Both the position numbers and the translations under genes were made by a program. A DNA stretch of 64,000 bases from CAVVPY01 sp963750295 (GTDB taxonomy: Bacteria; Actinomycetota; Actinomycetes; Mycobacteriales; Jatrophihabitantaceae), in contig CAVVPY010000001.1 in NCBI GenBank assembly GCA_963750295.1, forward strand, positions 1,116,001-1,180,000, read 5' to 3'. Positions 35,506 to 44,210 of this stretch are shown piece after piece (positions within the stretch are counted from its first letter, which is position 1; the number at the start of each line of letters is the position of its first letter). The notes under the pieces were generated by a model. The model searched no databases. It worked only from the letters and a program-made list of their open reading frames with translations, and had not been told where the DNA came from.

Positions 35506-36941
35506 GATTTCGCTCCCGCCGCTGCGAGTCCGGCCAGTCTGCCGAACAGGGTCGAGTCGCCGAGCGAGACGCCGCTGCAGTATCCCTGCGCGGCGACTCC
35601 CGACGTAGTCCGCCCGGCGGCGTAGAGGCCCGGGATCGGCTCGCCGGCCAGGTCCACCACCTCGCCGTCGACCGTCGTGTGCAAGCCACCGAGCGTGAAC
35701 GGGGCGTAGATGAAGGTCGTCGACCGCAGATCGAAGGCGGCGAGTGGCGCAACGAGCGGTTCCAGCGTCGGGCGACGCTTGTGGAACAGCGGATCCTCAC
35801 CCGCGGCCGCGTGCGCATTGAAGTAGTCGAGGGTGGCGACCAGCGCGCCGGGCGGCAGGCCGATCTCGGTTTCCAGTTCACCCGCGCTCTCGCAGACCCA
35901 CGTCGCGGCAATCCCGAGCCAGTTCGGCGCGTAGTGCGCCTCGTCCACGATCAGGTACGCCTCGCCGAGTTCCTTCACGAGGGCACGCTGGCCGACGCGA
36001 CCCATGTAGGTGTCCTCGTTGACGAAACGCTGCCCGAGCCGGTTGACCAGGATGCCGTACTTCAGCCCGCGCGGGGCGTTGAAGGGCAGCGCGCACTCGA
36101 TCGAGTCCATCCGCTTCACCTGCGCGCCGACCGCCTGCGCCATCCGGATGCCGCGACCGTCGTCGCCCTCGGTGCCCAGCCGCAGCGCGGTCAGCGCGAG
36201 AACCGGTGCATACTGCTCGACCATGTCGGGGTTGTTGACGAACCCCCCAGCTGTCAGCACGACCCCGGTGCGGGCGCGGAACGCGACCTCGTCGCCGTAC
36301 CGGTTGGCCACCACGCCGCAGACCCGGCCGTCGTCGTCGACCACGAGCCGGTCGGCCCGGGTGTCGTAGCTCGCGCGCGCGCCGGCATCGAGCGCCGCCC
36401 TGCTCAGCACCGTCATCAGGATCGACCCGCCGGGGCGGGCGCCCTGGGTCACGTGTCCGCGGGGGACGGCCGGCACCAGTTCGTCGAAGGGGTAGCCGTT
36501 CTCGCCGCCGGTGAACATCAGCCCCTCACCGTCCACGGGGGACGTGCCGCCGCCCTCGGGCAGGTGCACACCGAGGAACTGCACGCCGCGAGCGATTAGC
36601 CAGTCGTGGTGTTCGACGCTGCGTTCGCAGTAGACCTCGATCTTGGCCACGTCCGGCGCCGGGCCGCAGGCCGCGGTGAGGAAGCTCGCCATGTTCTCGA
36701 CGGTGTCGTCGAAACCGGCTTCGCGCTGGGTTGCCGTCCCGCCGCCGAGGTAGACCATCCCGTCCGACATCGCTGCGGCACCGCCCGCAGCCCCGGCCCG
36801 TTCGAGGACGAGCACCGACGCGCCCGCTGCAGCCGCTTCGTAGGCGGCGGCCGCACCGGCTGCGCCGAACCCGACGACGATGACGTCCGCCTCGTCCGCC
36901 CAGGACTCGATCTCGGCTGCACGCCGAGACCTGTGGTTCAT
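35502..36941 (-). CDS. FAD-dependent dehydrogenase, fumarate reductase/ketosteroid dehydrogenase family
   Basis: 479 residues. FAD-binding VIVVGFGAAGAAAAYEAAAA near residue 20, GGAAAMSDGMVYLGGG, then GVVLTAGGFVNNPDMVEQYA and the C-terminal FAD segment IPGLYAAGRTTSGVAAQGYC. It is shorter than KstD (566) and lacks the KstD-type GHTYAGPGAT ending; it has GYCSGVSLGDSTLFGR there. It may desaturate another steroid ring position or a ring-opened product. Lies in the kstD operon, overlapping the SDR gene by 4 bp at one end and the MaoC hydratase gene by 4 bp at the other. Confidence 0.87.
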   Translation of the reverse strand: MNHRSRRAAEIESWADEADVIVVGFGAAGAAAAYEAAAAGASVLVLERAGAAGGAAAMSDGMVYLGGGTATQREAGFDDTVENMASFLTAACGPAPDVAKIEVYCERSVEHHDWLIARGVQFLGVHLPEGGGTSPVDGEGLMFTGGENGYPFDELVPAVPRGHVTQGARPGGSILMTVLSRAALDAGARASYDTRADRLVVDDDGRVCGVVANRYGDEVAFRARTGVVLTAGGFVNNPDMVEQYAPVLALTALRLGTEGDDGRGIRMAQAVGAQVKRMDSIECALPFNAPRGLKYGILVNRLGQRFVNEDTYMGRVGQRALVKELGEAYLIVDEAHYAPNWLGIAATWVCESAGELETEIGLPPGALVATLDYFNAHAAAGEDPLFHKRRPTLEPLVAPLAAFDLRSTTFIYAPFTLGGLHTTVDGEVVDLAGEPIPGLYAAGRTTSGVAAQGYCSGVSLGDSTLFGRLAGLAAAGAKS

Positions 36942-37798
36942 AGCGCGACCAGCGTGGCGCCGGACAGCGCGGGTGCGCCGTCGCGCTCATCGACGGTGGT
37001 GGTCACGACGTGGCGGCCGTTTTCGTGCCAGACCGAGGTGCGCAGCGTCTCGCCGGGGTACACCACACCGGCGAAGCGCACTTCGTAGCCGCCGACCCGG
37101 GTGACGTCGCCGTCGAACAGTTCGTCGACGAGCGCCTTGCAGACCATGCCGTAGGTGCACAGGCCGTGCAGGATCGGGCGCGGGAAGCCGGCCATCGCTG
37201 CGAAGTCCGGGTCGGAGTGCAGTGGGTTGCGATCTCCGAGCAAGCGGTACCAGAGCGCCTGCTGCGGCACGGTCGGCGTCACGATGACCGCGTCCGGTGC
37301 CCGCTCGGGCGGTGGCGGCGGACCGGACGGCCCCCGGTCACCACCGAAGCCGCCTGCGTCGCGGGCGAAGATGCTCGAGGTGTTCGTCCAGAGGGCGGCA
37401 CCGCCCGCGTCCTCGACCCTCGTCTCGGTGACGATCACCGCAGCCGACCCCTTGTCGTAGATCGCGATGATGCGAGCCGACGCGCGCGCCGAACCGCTGG
37501 TCGGGAGTGGACGGTGCACGTCGACGCGCTGCGTGCCGTGCAGCACCTTGGCAAGGTCGACCGAGATGCCGGGAAACGCGACCTGCGGCGCTGCGGTCTC
37601 GTGCACGCTCGGTGCCACCACCGCGAAACTCGGCAGCACCTGCAGGTTCGCTTCGGTGGCGTACCGCAATTCCCGCGGACTGGTCGGATCACCGCCGGCA
37701 CCGAGAGCCAGGTGGTAGAGCATGACGTCCGACGCCGTCCACGAGAAGTCGAGAACGGCGGGGGGCGCGGCCAGTGCCGCGTCAGGGTCGATCGGCAC
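36938..37798 (-). CDS. chsH3: Double hot-dog MaoC-type enoyl-CoA hydratase, Rv3538-like
   Basis: 286 residues from GTG 37798, the same length as Rv3538 (Hsd4B/ChsH3). VLDFSWTASDVMLYHLALGA and FPGISVDLAKVLHGTQRVDV form the N-terminal hot dog; the C-terminal one carries the hydratase motif GDRNPLHSDPDFAAMAGFPR and ILHGLCTYGM. The M. tuberculosis protein has been reported to hydrate a steroid side-chain 2-enoyl-CoA. The start overlaps the kstD stop by 17 bp. The frame is intact. The symbol follows the literature as I remember it. Confidence 0.9.
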   Translation of the reverse strand: MPIDPDAALAAPPAVLDFSWTASDVMLYHLALGAGGDPTSPRELRYATEANLQVLPSFAVVAPSVHETAAPQVAFPGISVDLAKVLHGTQRVDVHRPLPTSGSARASARIIAIYDKGSAAVIVTETRVEDAGGAALWTNTSSIFARDAGGFGGDRGPSGPPPPPERAPDAVIVTPTVPQQALWYRLLGDRNPLHSDPDFAAMAGFPRPILHGLCTYGMVCKALVDELFDGDVTRVGGYEVRFAGVVYPGETLRTSVWHENGRHVVTTTVDERDGAPALSGATLVAL

Positions 37799-39482
37799 CG
37801 ACGGCCTCCTTGGTGTGTGCACGCTGCGCGATGTGCAACGCGGCGAGGTAGCCGAAGGTGAGTGCCGGCCCGATGGTGGCGCCCGGTCCGGCATAGGTAT
37901 GGCCCATCACCGGGCTGCTGACGTTGCCGGCTGCGTACAACCCGGGGACGACCGAACCGTCGGCACGCAGGGCCCGGCCGTGGACGTCGGTGCGCAAACC
38001 GCCCTTCGTGCCGAGATCCCCGGGCACCATCGTGATCGCGTAGAACGGCGCCTGGTCGATGCGATGCAGGCACGGGTTCGGTTTGACCGTCGGGTCGCCG
38101 TAGTAGCGGTCGTACCCGCTGTTGCCGCGGCCGAAATCGCCGTCCCGCCCGGTCGCGGCGAAGCTGTTGAATCGCTCGACGGTAGCGGCGAGCGCTGCGT
38201 CGTCGACGCCGATCTTCTCGGCCAGCTCGGTGACCGTCGCCGCGCGCACGACCACGCCTGCCTTGTACCACCGGCCGGGGAACGGACGGCGCGGCGGCTG
38301 GCCGGCGAACACGTACCGATTGCGGTAACGCTGGTCGATGATCATCCAGCACGGGATGTTCTCGCCCGGACCCTCACCCTGGCCGTACTCGCCGCCGTAC
38401 ATGCGGTGCACGGCCTCGACGTAGGGCAGTGCCTCGTTCATGAACCGTTCGCCCCGGGCGTTGACCATGATCCCGCCGGGCAGGGTCCGCTCGGCGAGGC
38501 AGAACCACGGCCCACCGGTCAGCGGTACCGAAGGTCCCCACCAGGCGTCGGCCATCAGCTCGAGCGCGACGCCGACCTGCTCGCCCGCGCGGATGCCGTC
38601 ACCGGTGTTCGCCGGCGCGCCCACCGTCCACTCGCTGCCGATCGGTTCTCGCTGGTACTGCTTGCGCATCGCCTCGTTGTGCTCGAAACCGCCGCTGCCG
38701 AGGATCACGCCGTACCGTGCGCGGATCAGCCGCTGCTGCCCGCCGTGCGACGCGCGCACTCCGGCGACCGCGCCGTCCTCGACGAGCAGTTCGTCGAGCG
38801 CGGTCTCGAGCAGCACCGGCACGCCCGCGTCGGCGAGTCCGGCACGCAGGGCCGCCGCCAGCGCCTGGCCGCGCACAGCGAGGGCCTTGCCGGTGAGCAT
38901 CGCCGCGATCCAGCGCAAGCCGATGCGCAGCACCCGGAGCACCCCGCGGGGGTGACGCATCATCAGCGTCGCCCAGCGGAAATCGGCCTGGGTCACGGAC
39001 ACGTTGAGCGGCGCCTTGCCGTAGTCGGGTTCGAGTTGGGTGCGCAGCGGGCCGAGCCGGTGGAGGTTGAACGGCCGCGGCTCGACCGACCGGCCGCCGA
39101 GCCGCCCGCCCGGTGCCTCGGGGTAGTAGTCGGAGTAGTCCGGCACCCACCGCATCCGCAGCGGGGAGTTGGCGAGGACGAACGACAGGGCCTCCGGCCC
39201 GCGGTCGAGATAGGTGTCGATCCGCTCGGCCGGCACCGCGTCGCCGATGATGGCGTGCAGGTACGTGCTGGCCGCCGCAGGCGTGTCGGTCACCCCATCG
39301 GCGCGCAGCACCTCGTTGTTGGGGATCCACACGCCGCCGCCGGAGCGTGCCGTCGACCCGCCGAAGTGGGCGGCCTTCTCGATCACCACGCAGGACAGCC
39401 CGTGCTTGGCAGCGGCGAGTGCCGCGGTCATCCCGGCCGCGCCGCTACCGACCACGACAACGTCGTAAGCCTCGTCCTGCAT
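37782..39482 (-). CDS. kstD: 3-ketosteroid delta1-dehydrogenase KstD
   Basis: 566 residues, very close in length to Rv3537. FAD site YDVVVVGSGAAGMTAALAAA at the N-terminus, GGSTARSGGGVWIPNN, and the C-terminal GHTYAGPGATIGPALTFGY, which holds the Tyr and Gly known to activate the 3-keto group; MRWVPDYSDYYPEAPGG carries another conserved Tyr region. The enzyme introduces the 1(2) double bond in ring A, which together with 9alpha-hydroxylation opens ring B. Leads a five-gene minus-strand operon 22 bp from a perfect KstR site. Confidence 0.96.
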   Translation of the reverse strand: MQDEAYDVVVVGSGAAGMTAALAAAKHGLSCVVIEKAAHFGGSTARSGGGVWIPNNEVLRADGVTDTPAAASTYLHAIIGDAVPAERIDTYLDRGPEALSFVLANSPLRMRWVPDYSDYYPEAPGGRLGGRSVEPRPFNLHRLGPLRTQLEPDYGKAPLNVSVTQADFRWATLMMRHPRGVLRVLRIGLRWIAAMLTGKALAVRGQALAAALRAGLADAGVPVLLETALDELLVEDGAVAGVRASHGGQQRLIRARYGVILGSGGFEHNEAMRKQYQREPIGSEWTVGAPANTGDGIRAGEQVGVALELMADAWWGPSVPLTGGPWFCLAERTLPGGIMVNARGERFMNEALPYVEAVHRMYGGEYGQGEGPGENIPCWMIIDQRYRNRYVFAGQPPRRPFPGRWYKAGVVVRAATVTELAEKIGVDDAALAATVERFNSFAATGRDGDFGRGNSGYDRYYGDPTVKPNPCLHRIDQAPFYAITMVPGDLGTKGGLRTDVHGRALRADGSVVPGLYAAGNVSSPVMGHTYAGPGATIGPALTFGYLAALHIAQRAHTKEAVGADRP

Positions 39483-39503
39483 GCGCTCAGGTTATCGGAG
39501 AAG

Positions 39504-39517
39504 TAGAACACGTTCTA
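39504..39517. promoter_or_regulatory. KstR operator, kstD promoter
   Basis: TAGAACACGTTCTA, perfect TnnAACnnGTTnnA, is 22 bp upstream of kstD. The divergent small gene starts 28 bp on the other side and may share control. Confidence 0.94.
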
Positions 39518-39544
39518 CCCAGCGGCCAAGGTCGGCGATAGGGA

Positions 39545-39952
39545 ATGCTGTACGGCGTGGACGGGGTGCTCGAGCGCATCGAGGCGATGCCCGGGACGGG
39601 CCGCTACGCCGTGACGTTCCGTCGCCGGGACGGCGGCGAGCACACGGCGGTCGTGCACACCGACGGCAGCGATGTGCACATCGCCGAGGCGAACCTGCCG
39701 GACGGGTGGTCCCGCGGATCCTCGGCATTCCTCGCGTTGACCGAGGCGCTCAGCGCGATCGAGCGCGCCCGGTCGGTGAGCGCCGGCCCCACCGTGCTGC
39801 GCGATGTGGACGGTGGCTGGGACGTTGGCCTGGGCAACGTGATCGTCGACGAGACCGGACTACCCGTGTGCACGGCGCACGGGCCGATGGTCGGGACGGA
39901 CGGCGTGTTCGAGTGCACCGAGTGCGGTGCCCGCGCGGCGTACGCCAGTTAG
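39545..39952 (+). CDS. Hypothetical protein with C-terminal zinc-ribbon-like end
   Basis: 135 residues from ATG 39545. Mixed alpha/beta, with a beta-rich N-terminus (YAVTFRRRDGGEHTAVVHTD) and a C-terminal LPVCTAHGPM...FECTECGARAAYAS, where Cys-x2-His and Cys-x2-Cys could bind zinc. I do not recognise a family. It is divergent from kstD with a KstR operator in between, so coregulation with steroid genes is possible. Confidence 0.7.
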   Translation: MLYGVDGVLERIEAMPGTGRYAVTFRRRDGGEHTAVVHTDGSDVHIAEANLPDGWSRGSSAFLALTEALSAIERARSVSAGPTVLRDVDGGWDVGLGNVIVDETGLPVCTAHGPMVGTDGVFECTECGARAAYAS

Positions 39953-39961
39953 CCCGCCGAC

Positions 39962-41425
39962 TCAGCCCGGCTGCTGCACCCGATAGATCGCGTGGCCGCC
40001 CGCGCTGGCCAGCACGCGGCCGGACTCGACCGTCCGCAGCGTGCTGCGATCGGCACCGGTGGCGCCGGGACGGACGAGCAACACCGCACCGCCGGAGCGC
40101 AGGTAGGCCGTCAGGTCACGCTGCCAGCGTGGGTTCTGCCCGCGCGGTGCGCCCGCCGCCGACCGGTCCGGGCCGTACGTGCGGCCGGTGACGTCCACCC
40201 AGTTCCGGCACCCGCCGCGGAAGCTGCGGTCGAGCGCGTTTACTTCGATCAGGCCCATCGGCGAGTCCGACTGCACGCAGCGCACGCCGGACACAGCAGC
40301 CGTGAGACGCGCGCGGCCCGGGAACGCGGTGACCAGCGCGAGTGGCATCGTGGCCAGGATGAAGGCCGTGAGCCCGGCCGTCATGGCGGGAACGGCGACC
40401 CTCAGCCGCGGCGTCGGCGCTGCGGCGACCAGGATCGAGGCCGTGATCGCCGCGAAGTCGGCGTAGAACGGGAACCAGGACGGCTCGACGAGCAGGAGCG
40501 CCACCTGCGCGGCGCCCACGACGACAACGGGACGTAGCTGCGGCCGTTGCCAGGCCGATCGGCACAGCCAGGCGAGCACCAGGCCCACCGCCACGATCGC
40601 CGCGCCGAGCACTTCGTGCGCGAGGTGCGGGTCGACCTGCCGGAGGCCGGTGAGTTCGCCCAGCCGGGTCACCAGCGAGCCGTCGTGCCGGTTGCGGCCC
40701 AACTGATCGGTCACGACCATCGACCACATCTGGGTCGGAGCGAGCGCGGCGAACGGCCCGTCGATCAGCACCGCGGCGCTCGCCGCACCGACCAGGACGA
40801 ACCCGGCCCGGCGCGGGCTGCGGACGGCGAGCAACTGCCACCCGGCCACCACGAGTAGTGGAACCGCCCACCAGATCTTGACGCTCACCGCCACGCCCAG
40901 GCCGACCCCGCCGAGGAACATCGCCGTGCGCTCTGCCCTGGTCGAGGTGAGCGCGAGCAGTCCCAGCAGCGCGGCGAGGTTGCCCAGCGGCTCGAGGCGG
41001 ATCAGGAACTCCGAACCGACCGCGCCGAACCAGAGCGCGTAGAACAGGCCACCAGCGATCGCCGCTTTCCGCTCGAGGCCGAACCGGGTGCACAGGCGAA
41101 GGACCAGTACCGCGTTGACCGCACCGATCAGGCAGAAGAACAGGTTGGCCGCGATGAATCCGGACTCGTCGGTCGTGAGCTTGCCGAGCCAGGCGAACGG
41201 CACCACCACCAGGCTGACGACCGGGGGGTGCAGGAACGTGAAGTCGCGATAGGGGAGCCGGCCGTTGATCAGGGCATCGGCGCTGGAGTAGTAGACGCCC
41301 GCGTCGTACCCGTAGTCCCCGGTCAGTCCACCGCCGCGCACCGCGGGAAGAACTCGGACCAGGACGGCCAGGGTGAGGACGACGGCCTCGGCCGGGATCA
41401 GGCGTGCGTGCACCCTCGCGATCAC
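39962..41425 (-). CDS. Multi-pass membrane protein, GT-C glycosyltransferase-like
   Basis: 487 residues from GTG 41425, with about 10-11 membrane spans. After the first span come GGGLTGDYGYDAGVYYSSADAL and PYRDFTFLHPPVVSLVV: an acidic loop (Asp-Tyr-x-Tyr-Asp) and the DFTFLHPP motif typical of polyprenyl-phosphate-sugar-dependent GT-C/ArnT-like enzymes. A periplasmic C-terminal domain of about 120 residues ends in YRVQQPG. It may transfer a sugar to a lipid or protein outside the membrane. It separates the kstD and ksh operons. Confidence 0.8.
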   Translation of the reverse strand: MIARVHARLIPAEAVVLTLAVLVRVLPAVRGGGLTGDYGYDAGVYYSSADALINGRLPYRDFTFLHPPVVSLVVVPFAWLGKLTTDESGFIAANLFFCLIGAVNAVLVLRLCTRFGLERKAAIAGGLFYALWFGAVGSEFLIRLEPLGNLAALLGLLALTSTRAERTAMFLGGVGLGVAVSVKIWWAVPLLVVAGWQLLAVRSPRRAGFVLVGAASAAVLIDGPFAALAPTQMWSMVVTDQLGRNRHDGSLVTRLGELTGLRQVDPHLAHEVLGAAIVAVGLVLAWLCRSAWQRPQLRPVVVVGAAQVALLLVEPSWFPFYADFAAITASILVAAAPTPRLRVAVPAMTAGLTAFILATMPLALVTAFPGRARLTAAVSGVRCVQSDSPMGLIEVNALDRSFRGGCRNWVDVTGRTYGPDRSAAGAPRGQNPRWQRDLTAYLRSGGAVLLVRPGATGADRSTLRTVESGRVLASAGGHAIYRVQQPG

Positions 41426-41478
41426 GACACACCGTACGAGCTTCCGGTCAGCTCAATGGCGGACGGCCGGGCCGATTC

Positions 41479-42522
41479 TCAGCTGTAGCGGATCGACACT
41501 TTCTCGCTGAGCGGCACCGACTGGCAGGCCAGCACGAAACCCTCGTCGAGGTCGTCCTGTTCGAGGATCTCGTTGGTCAACATCTTCACCTCGCCCTCGG
41601 CCAGGATGCACGCGCACGCGCTGCAGGCGCCCTGGCGGCACGAGAACGGGGCCTTGAGCCCCTTTTCGAGCAGGAAGTCGAGCAACTTCTTCTCCCGCGG
41701 CCACTCGAACTGGTGGGTCTCGCCGTCGAGATCGACCGACAGTTGCGTGGTCTGCCCGCCCGCCCCGACGACCTCGACCAGGGCTTCCGCCGCCGGCATC
41801 GTGAACGGGTCGACGGCGAGCGAGCGGAACCGCTCGATGTGGATGCGCGCCGGCGGCACCCCGAGTTCGCGAAGCACGTGTGAGACGGACTCCATGAACG
41901 GGCTCGGGCCGCAGACGAACGCCGTGTGGGCCACGAACGGCTCGGCGAGGGAACGCAGTTGCGGACGCGACGGCAGGCCCTGCACCGAAGCCAGCCAGTG
42001 CAGCACGTGCAGCCGGTCCGGGTGCCGATCGGCGAGCTCACGCAGTTCGGCAGCGAACATGACCGCGTTTTCATGCTGGTTGGCGTAGACGAGCACCACC
42101 CGTCCCGTCCCGGTCGCCAGCGCCGACTTCAGGATCGACAGGACCGGCGTGATGCCGCTCCCGCCCGCGAACAGCAGCAGGTCGTCGTCCAGCGAGCGGG
42201 GCGTGAACATCCCGGTCGGGGCCAGCGACTCCAGCTCGTCGCCCACCGCGAGGGTGTCGTTGATCCAGTTCGAGGCGACGCCGTCCGCGACCCGCTTCAC
42301 CGCGATTCGCATCGGCTCGTCCAGCACGGGGGAGCTGCACAGCGAGTAGCAGCGGCCGACTGCCCCGCCCGGTGCCGGGATCCGCAGCGTCAGGAACTGC
42401 CCCGACTGGTAGCTGAAATCCGTGTCGGCAGGGGCGTCGAGCACGATCGAACAGGCGTCCTCGGTCTCGCGCACGATCTCGCGCACCGTGAGCCGGGTCG
42501 AGGGAATCGCCGTGTCAGCCAT
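41479..42522 (-). CDS. kshB: KshB, reductase of 3-ketosteroid 9alpha-hydroxylase
   Basis: 347 residues. Order: FAD domain (YQSGQFLTLRI, GRCYSLCSSP), NAD domain (LLFAGGSGITPVLSI, AFVCGPSPFMESV), then a plant-type [2Fe-2S] domain with C295-x4-C300-x2-C303 and C333 (SCRQGACSACAC; ACQS). This is the Rv3571/HmpX layout. It passes electrons from NADH to the Rieske oxygenase KshA. The ATG overlaps the zinc-ribbon gene by 8 bp. Confidence 0.94.
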   Translation of the reverse strand: MADTAIPSTRLTVREIVRETEDACSIVLDAPADTDFSYQSGQFLTLRIPAPGGAVGRCYSLCSSPVLDEPMRIAVKRVADGVASNWINDTLAVGDELESLAPTGMFTPRSLDDDLLLFAGGSGITPVLSILKSALATGTGRVVLVYANQHENAVMFAAELRELADRHPDRLHVLHWLASVQGLPSRPQLRSLAEPFVAHTAFVCGPSPFMESVSHVLRELGVPPARIHIERFRSLAVDPFTMPAAEALVEVVGAGGQTTQLSVDLDGETHQFEWPREKKLLDFLLEKGLKAPFSCRQGACSACACILAEGEVKMLTNEILEQDDLDEGFVLACQSVPLSEKVSIRYS

Positions 42523-42832
42523 CGGGTACCACCACCTGGCCCTCGCGCACTGCGTCCTCGATGCTGGCCTTCATCCGCGGGCAGCCGAGCATGCGTGAAC
42601 TCGGGCGCTCGGGGTTGGTGAGTTCGGGACACGCGGCGACCGCGGCCCGCGTCCACTGCACGCTCGTGTGGTGCCGGCTGTTCTTCTTGACCGCGACCTC
42701 GGCACCGCAGGTAGCGCAGCGCACCGGGACCAGCCCGATCTCGACGTAGAGGCGCTTGTCCGCAGCGGTCTCGCGCTCGCGCTCGGTCAGCCCGCGCGTG
42801 GTGGCGGCGCCGGGCCGGTTCGGCGCGCCCAC
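42515..42832 (-). CDS. Small zinc-ribbon protein between kshA and kshB
   Basis: 105 residues from GTG 42832, 2 bp after the kshA stop and overlapping kshB by 8 bp. A basic N-terminus precedes LVPVRCATCGAEVAVKKNS (one CxxC) and a later Cys pair (AACPELTNPERPS, MLGCPRMKASIEDAV). Four Cys could bind one zinc or iron. I do not recognise a named family. Its position between oxygenase and reductase suggests it takes part in the hydroxylase or its electron transfer. M. tuberculosis has kshA and kshB far apart and, to my memory, no such gene between them. Confidence 0.8.
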   Translation of the reverse strand: MGAPNRPGAATTRGLTERERETAADKRLYVEIGLVPVRCATCGAEVAVKKNSRHHTSVQWTRAAVAACPELTNPERPSSRMLGCPRMKASIEDAVREGQVVVPDG

Positions 42833-42834
42833 AG

Positions 42835-44013
42835 CTACGGAACTCCTGCCTCGGCTGAGGATTCCTCGGCACGCCGGCGCAAGTTCTCGGCGACTTCCTT
42901 CTCCCAGCTCTCGACGGCGTGGCTGGTGTCGATCTCGAACTCGAAGCGACCGATCATGTCGTCGGTGACATTCGCGGCGTCGACGTAGAACTGCTCGTAC
43001 CAGCGGCGCAACTGGTAGACCGGGCCGTCCTCCTCGCAGAGCAGCGGGTTGTCGATGCGGCTCTTGTTCTTCCAGATCGCGACGTCCTGCTCGAAGCCGA
43101 GCTTGAAGCTCTTCGCGAACTTCCCGGCGATCTTGTTGGCCATCTCGCGATCGACACCGGGCAGCTTCTTGACCATCACGCCGTACTGGAGCACGAAGGA
43201 GTTCTTGTCGATCGGGTAGTGGCAGTTCACGAGGATCGATTCGACGGTGGCGCCCTTGAAGTCGTTCCACAGCCAGTTGATCATGTACGACGGGCCGAAG
43301 TAGGACGCCTCTGACCGCAGCAGCGTGTCCTCGCCGGCGTACTGGCCACCCTTGCCGCCACCGCCGACGTCCGGGCGGCCGCGTGACTGCATGAACTGGG
43401 TCGCGACGTGTCCTTCGAAGACGTTCTTGAAGTACGTCGGAAAGGCGAAGTGGACGTAGTAGAAGTGCGCCATGTCCGAGACGTTGTCGATGATCTCGCG
43501 GCAGTTCGAGCCCTCGATCACCAACTTCGTCCAGACCCAGTCACTCCAGTCCTCGGAGCCGACGGAGTCGATGTCGGGGATCTCGAGTTCGGCGGGCGGC
43601 GGGTTGCCCTCGGGGTCGTTCCACACGAGCAGCTGGCCGTTCTTCTCGGCCGTGGTCCAGGCGCGGGTGCGGGCGCGCAGCGGAACACGGCGGGCGTAGG
43701 GGATGCCGACGCACCGACCCTCACCCGACCAGCGCCAGTCGTGGAACGGGCAGGCGATGGCGTCGCCCTTGACCGAGCCTTGGGTCAGGTCACCGCCCAT
43801 GTGGCGGCAGTACCCGTCCAGCACGTGCAGTGCTGCGTCGGAGTCGGCGAACACGACGAGTTTGGTGCCGAATGCCTCGATGGCGTGCGGAGCACCGTCG
43901 CGGAAGTCTGCGCTCAGGCCGAGGCAGTGCCATCCGCGGGCGAAGCGATCCGGCGGCGCGCCGGCGTCGATCGTGCGGACCGAGACCGTCTCGGCCCCGT
44001 TCCCCTGCGTCAT
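42835..44013 (-). CDS. kshA: KshA, Rieske oxygenase of 3-ketosteroid 9alpha-hydroxylase
   Basis: 392 residues, near Rv3526. Rieske motif C69-x-H71 and C88-x2-H91 (YCRHMGGD; CPFHDWRW) binds [2Fe-2S]. The mononuclear iron site lies in IIDNVSDMAHFYYVHF, with Asn, His and His plus the bridging Asp. KshA hydroxylates C9 of 3-ketosteroids; with KstD this opens ring B to the phenolic secosteroid. It begins 41 bp from a KstR-like site at 44055-44068, divergent from the hsa operon. Confidence 0.96.
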   Translation of the reverse strand: MTQGNGAETVSVRTIDAGAPPDRFARGWHCLGLSADFRDGAPHAIEAFGTKLVVFADSDAALHVLDGYCRHMGGDLTQGSVKGDAIACPFHDWRWSGEGRCVGIPYARRVPLRARTRAWTTAEKNGQLLVWNDPEGNPPPAELEIPDIDSVGSEDWSDWVWTKLVIEGSNCREIIDNVSDMAHFYYVHFAFPTYFKNVFEGHVATQFMQSRGRPDVGGGGKGGQYAGEDTLLRSEASYFGPSYMINWLWNDFKGATVESILVNCHYPIDKNSFVLQYGVMVKKLPGVDREMANKIAGKFAKSFKLGFEQDVAIWKNKSRIDNPLLCEEDGPVYQLRRWYEQFYVDAANVTDDMIGRFEFEIDTSHAVESWEKEVAENLRRRAEESSAEAGVP

Positions 44014-44054
44014 GTGATCTCCTCGCCGCGGTTCGCCGATCTTCTCGTCTGAAC

Positions 44055-44068
44055 GAGAACACGTTATA
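44055..44068. promoter_or_regulatory. KstR-like operator, kshA promoter
   Basis: GAGAACACGTTATA matches TnnAACnnGTTnnA at 7 of 8 fixed bases (G for the first T). It lies 41 bp from the kshA start. Confidence 0.75.
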
Positions 44069-44155
44069 GAAATGGTCTCTCATCCGCACGCGCAGCGCAA
44101 CCGCCACCTGATGAATACTGCACTGGAAGGGCAGTCAGGCTCGCTCGACACGTGT

Positions 44156-44169
44156 GAGAACTTGTTCTA
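44156..44169. promoter_or_regulatory. KstR-like operator, hsa operon promoter
   Basis: GAGAACTTGTTCTA matches TnnAACnnGTTnnA at 7 of 8 fixed bases (G for the first T). It lies 42 bp from the hsaA ATG and 87 bp from the kshA-side site. Confidence 0.78.
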
Positions 44170-44210
44170 GTCTCGATGCGAGCAACCCTTCCACGGGGAC
44201 GGAGAAGACG

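Noticed and set aside
37722..39506. 594-codon plus-strand frame over kstD
   Set aside because: Antisense shadow of an intact, conserved KstD; no recognisable domain.
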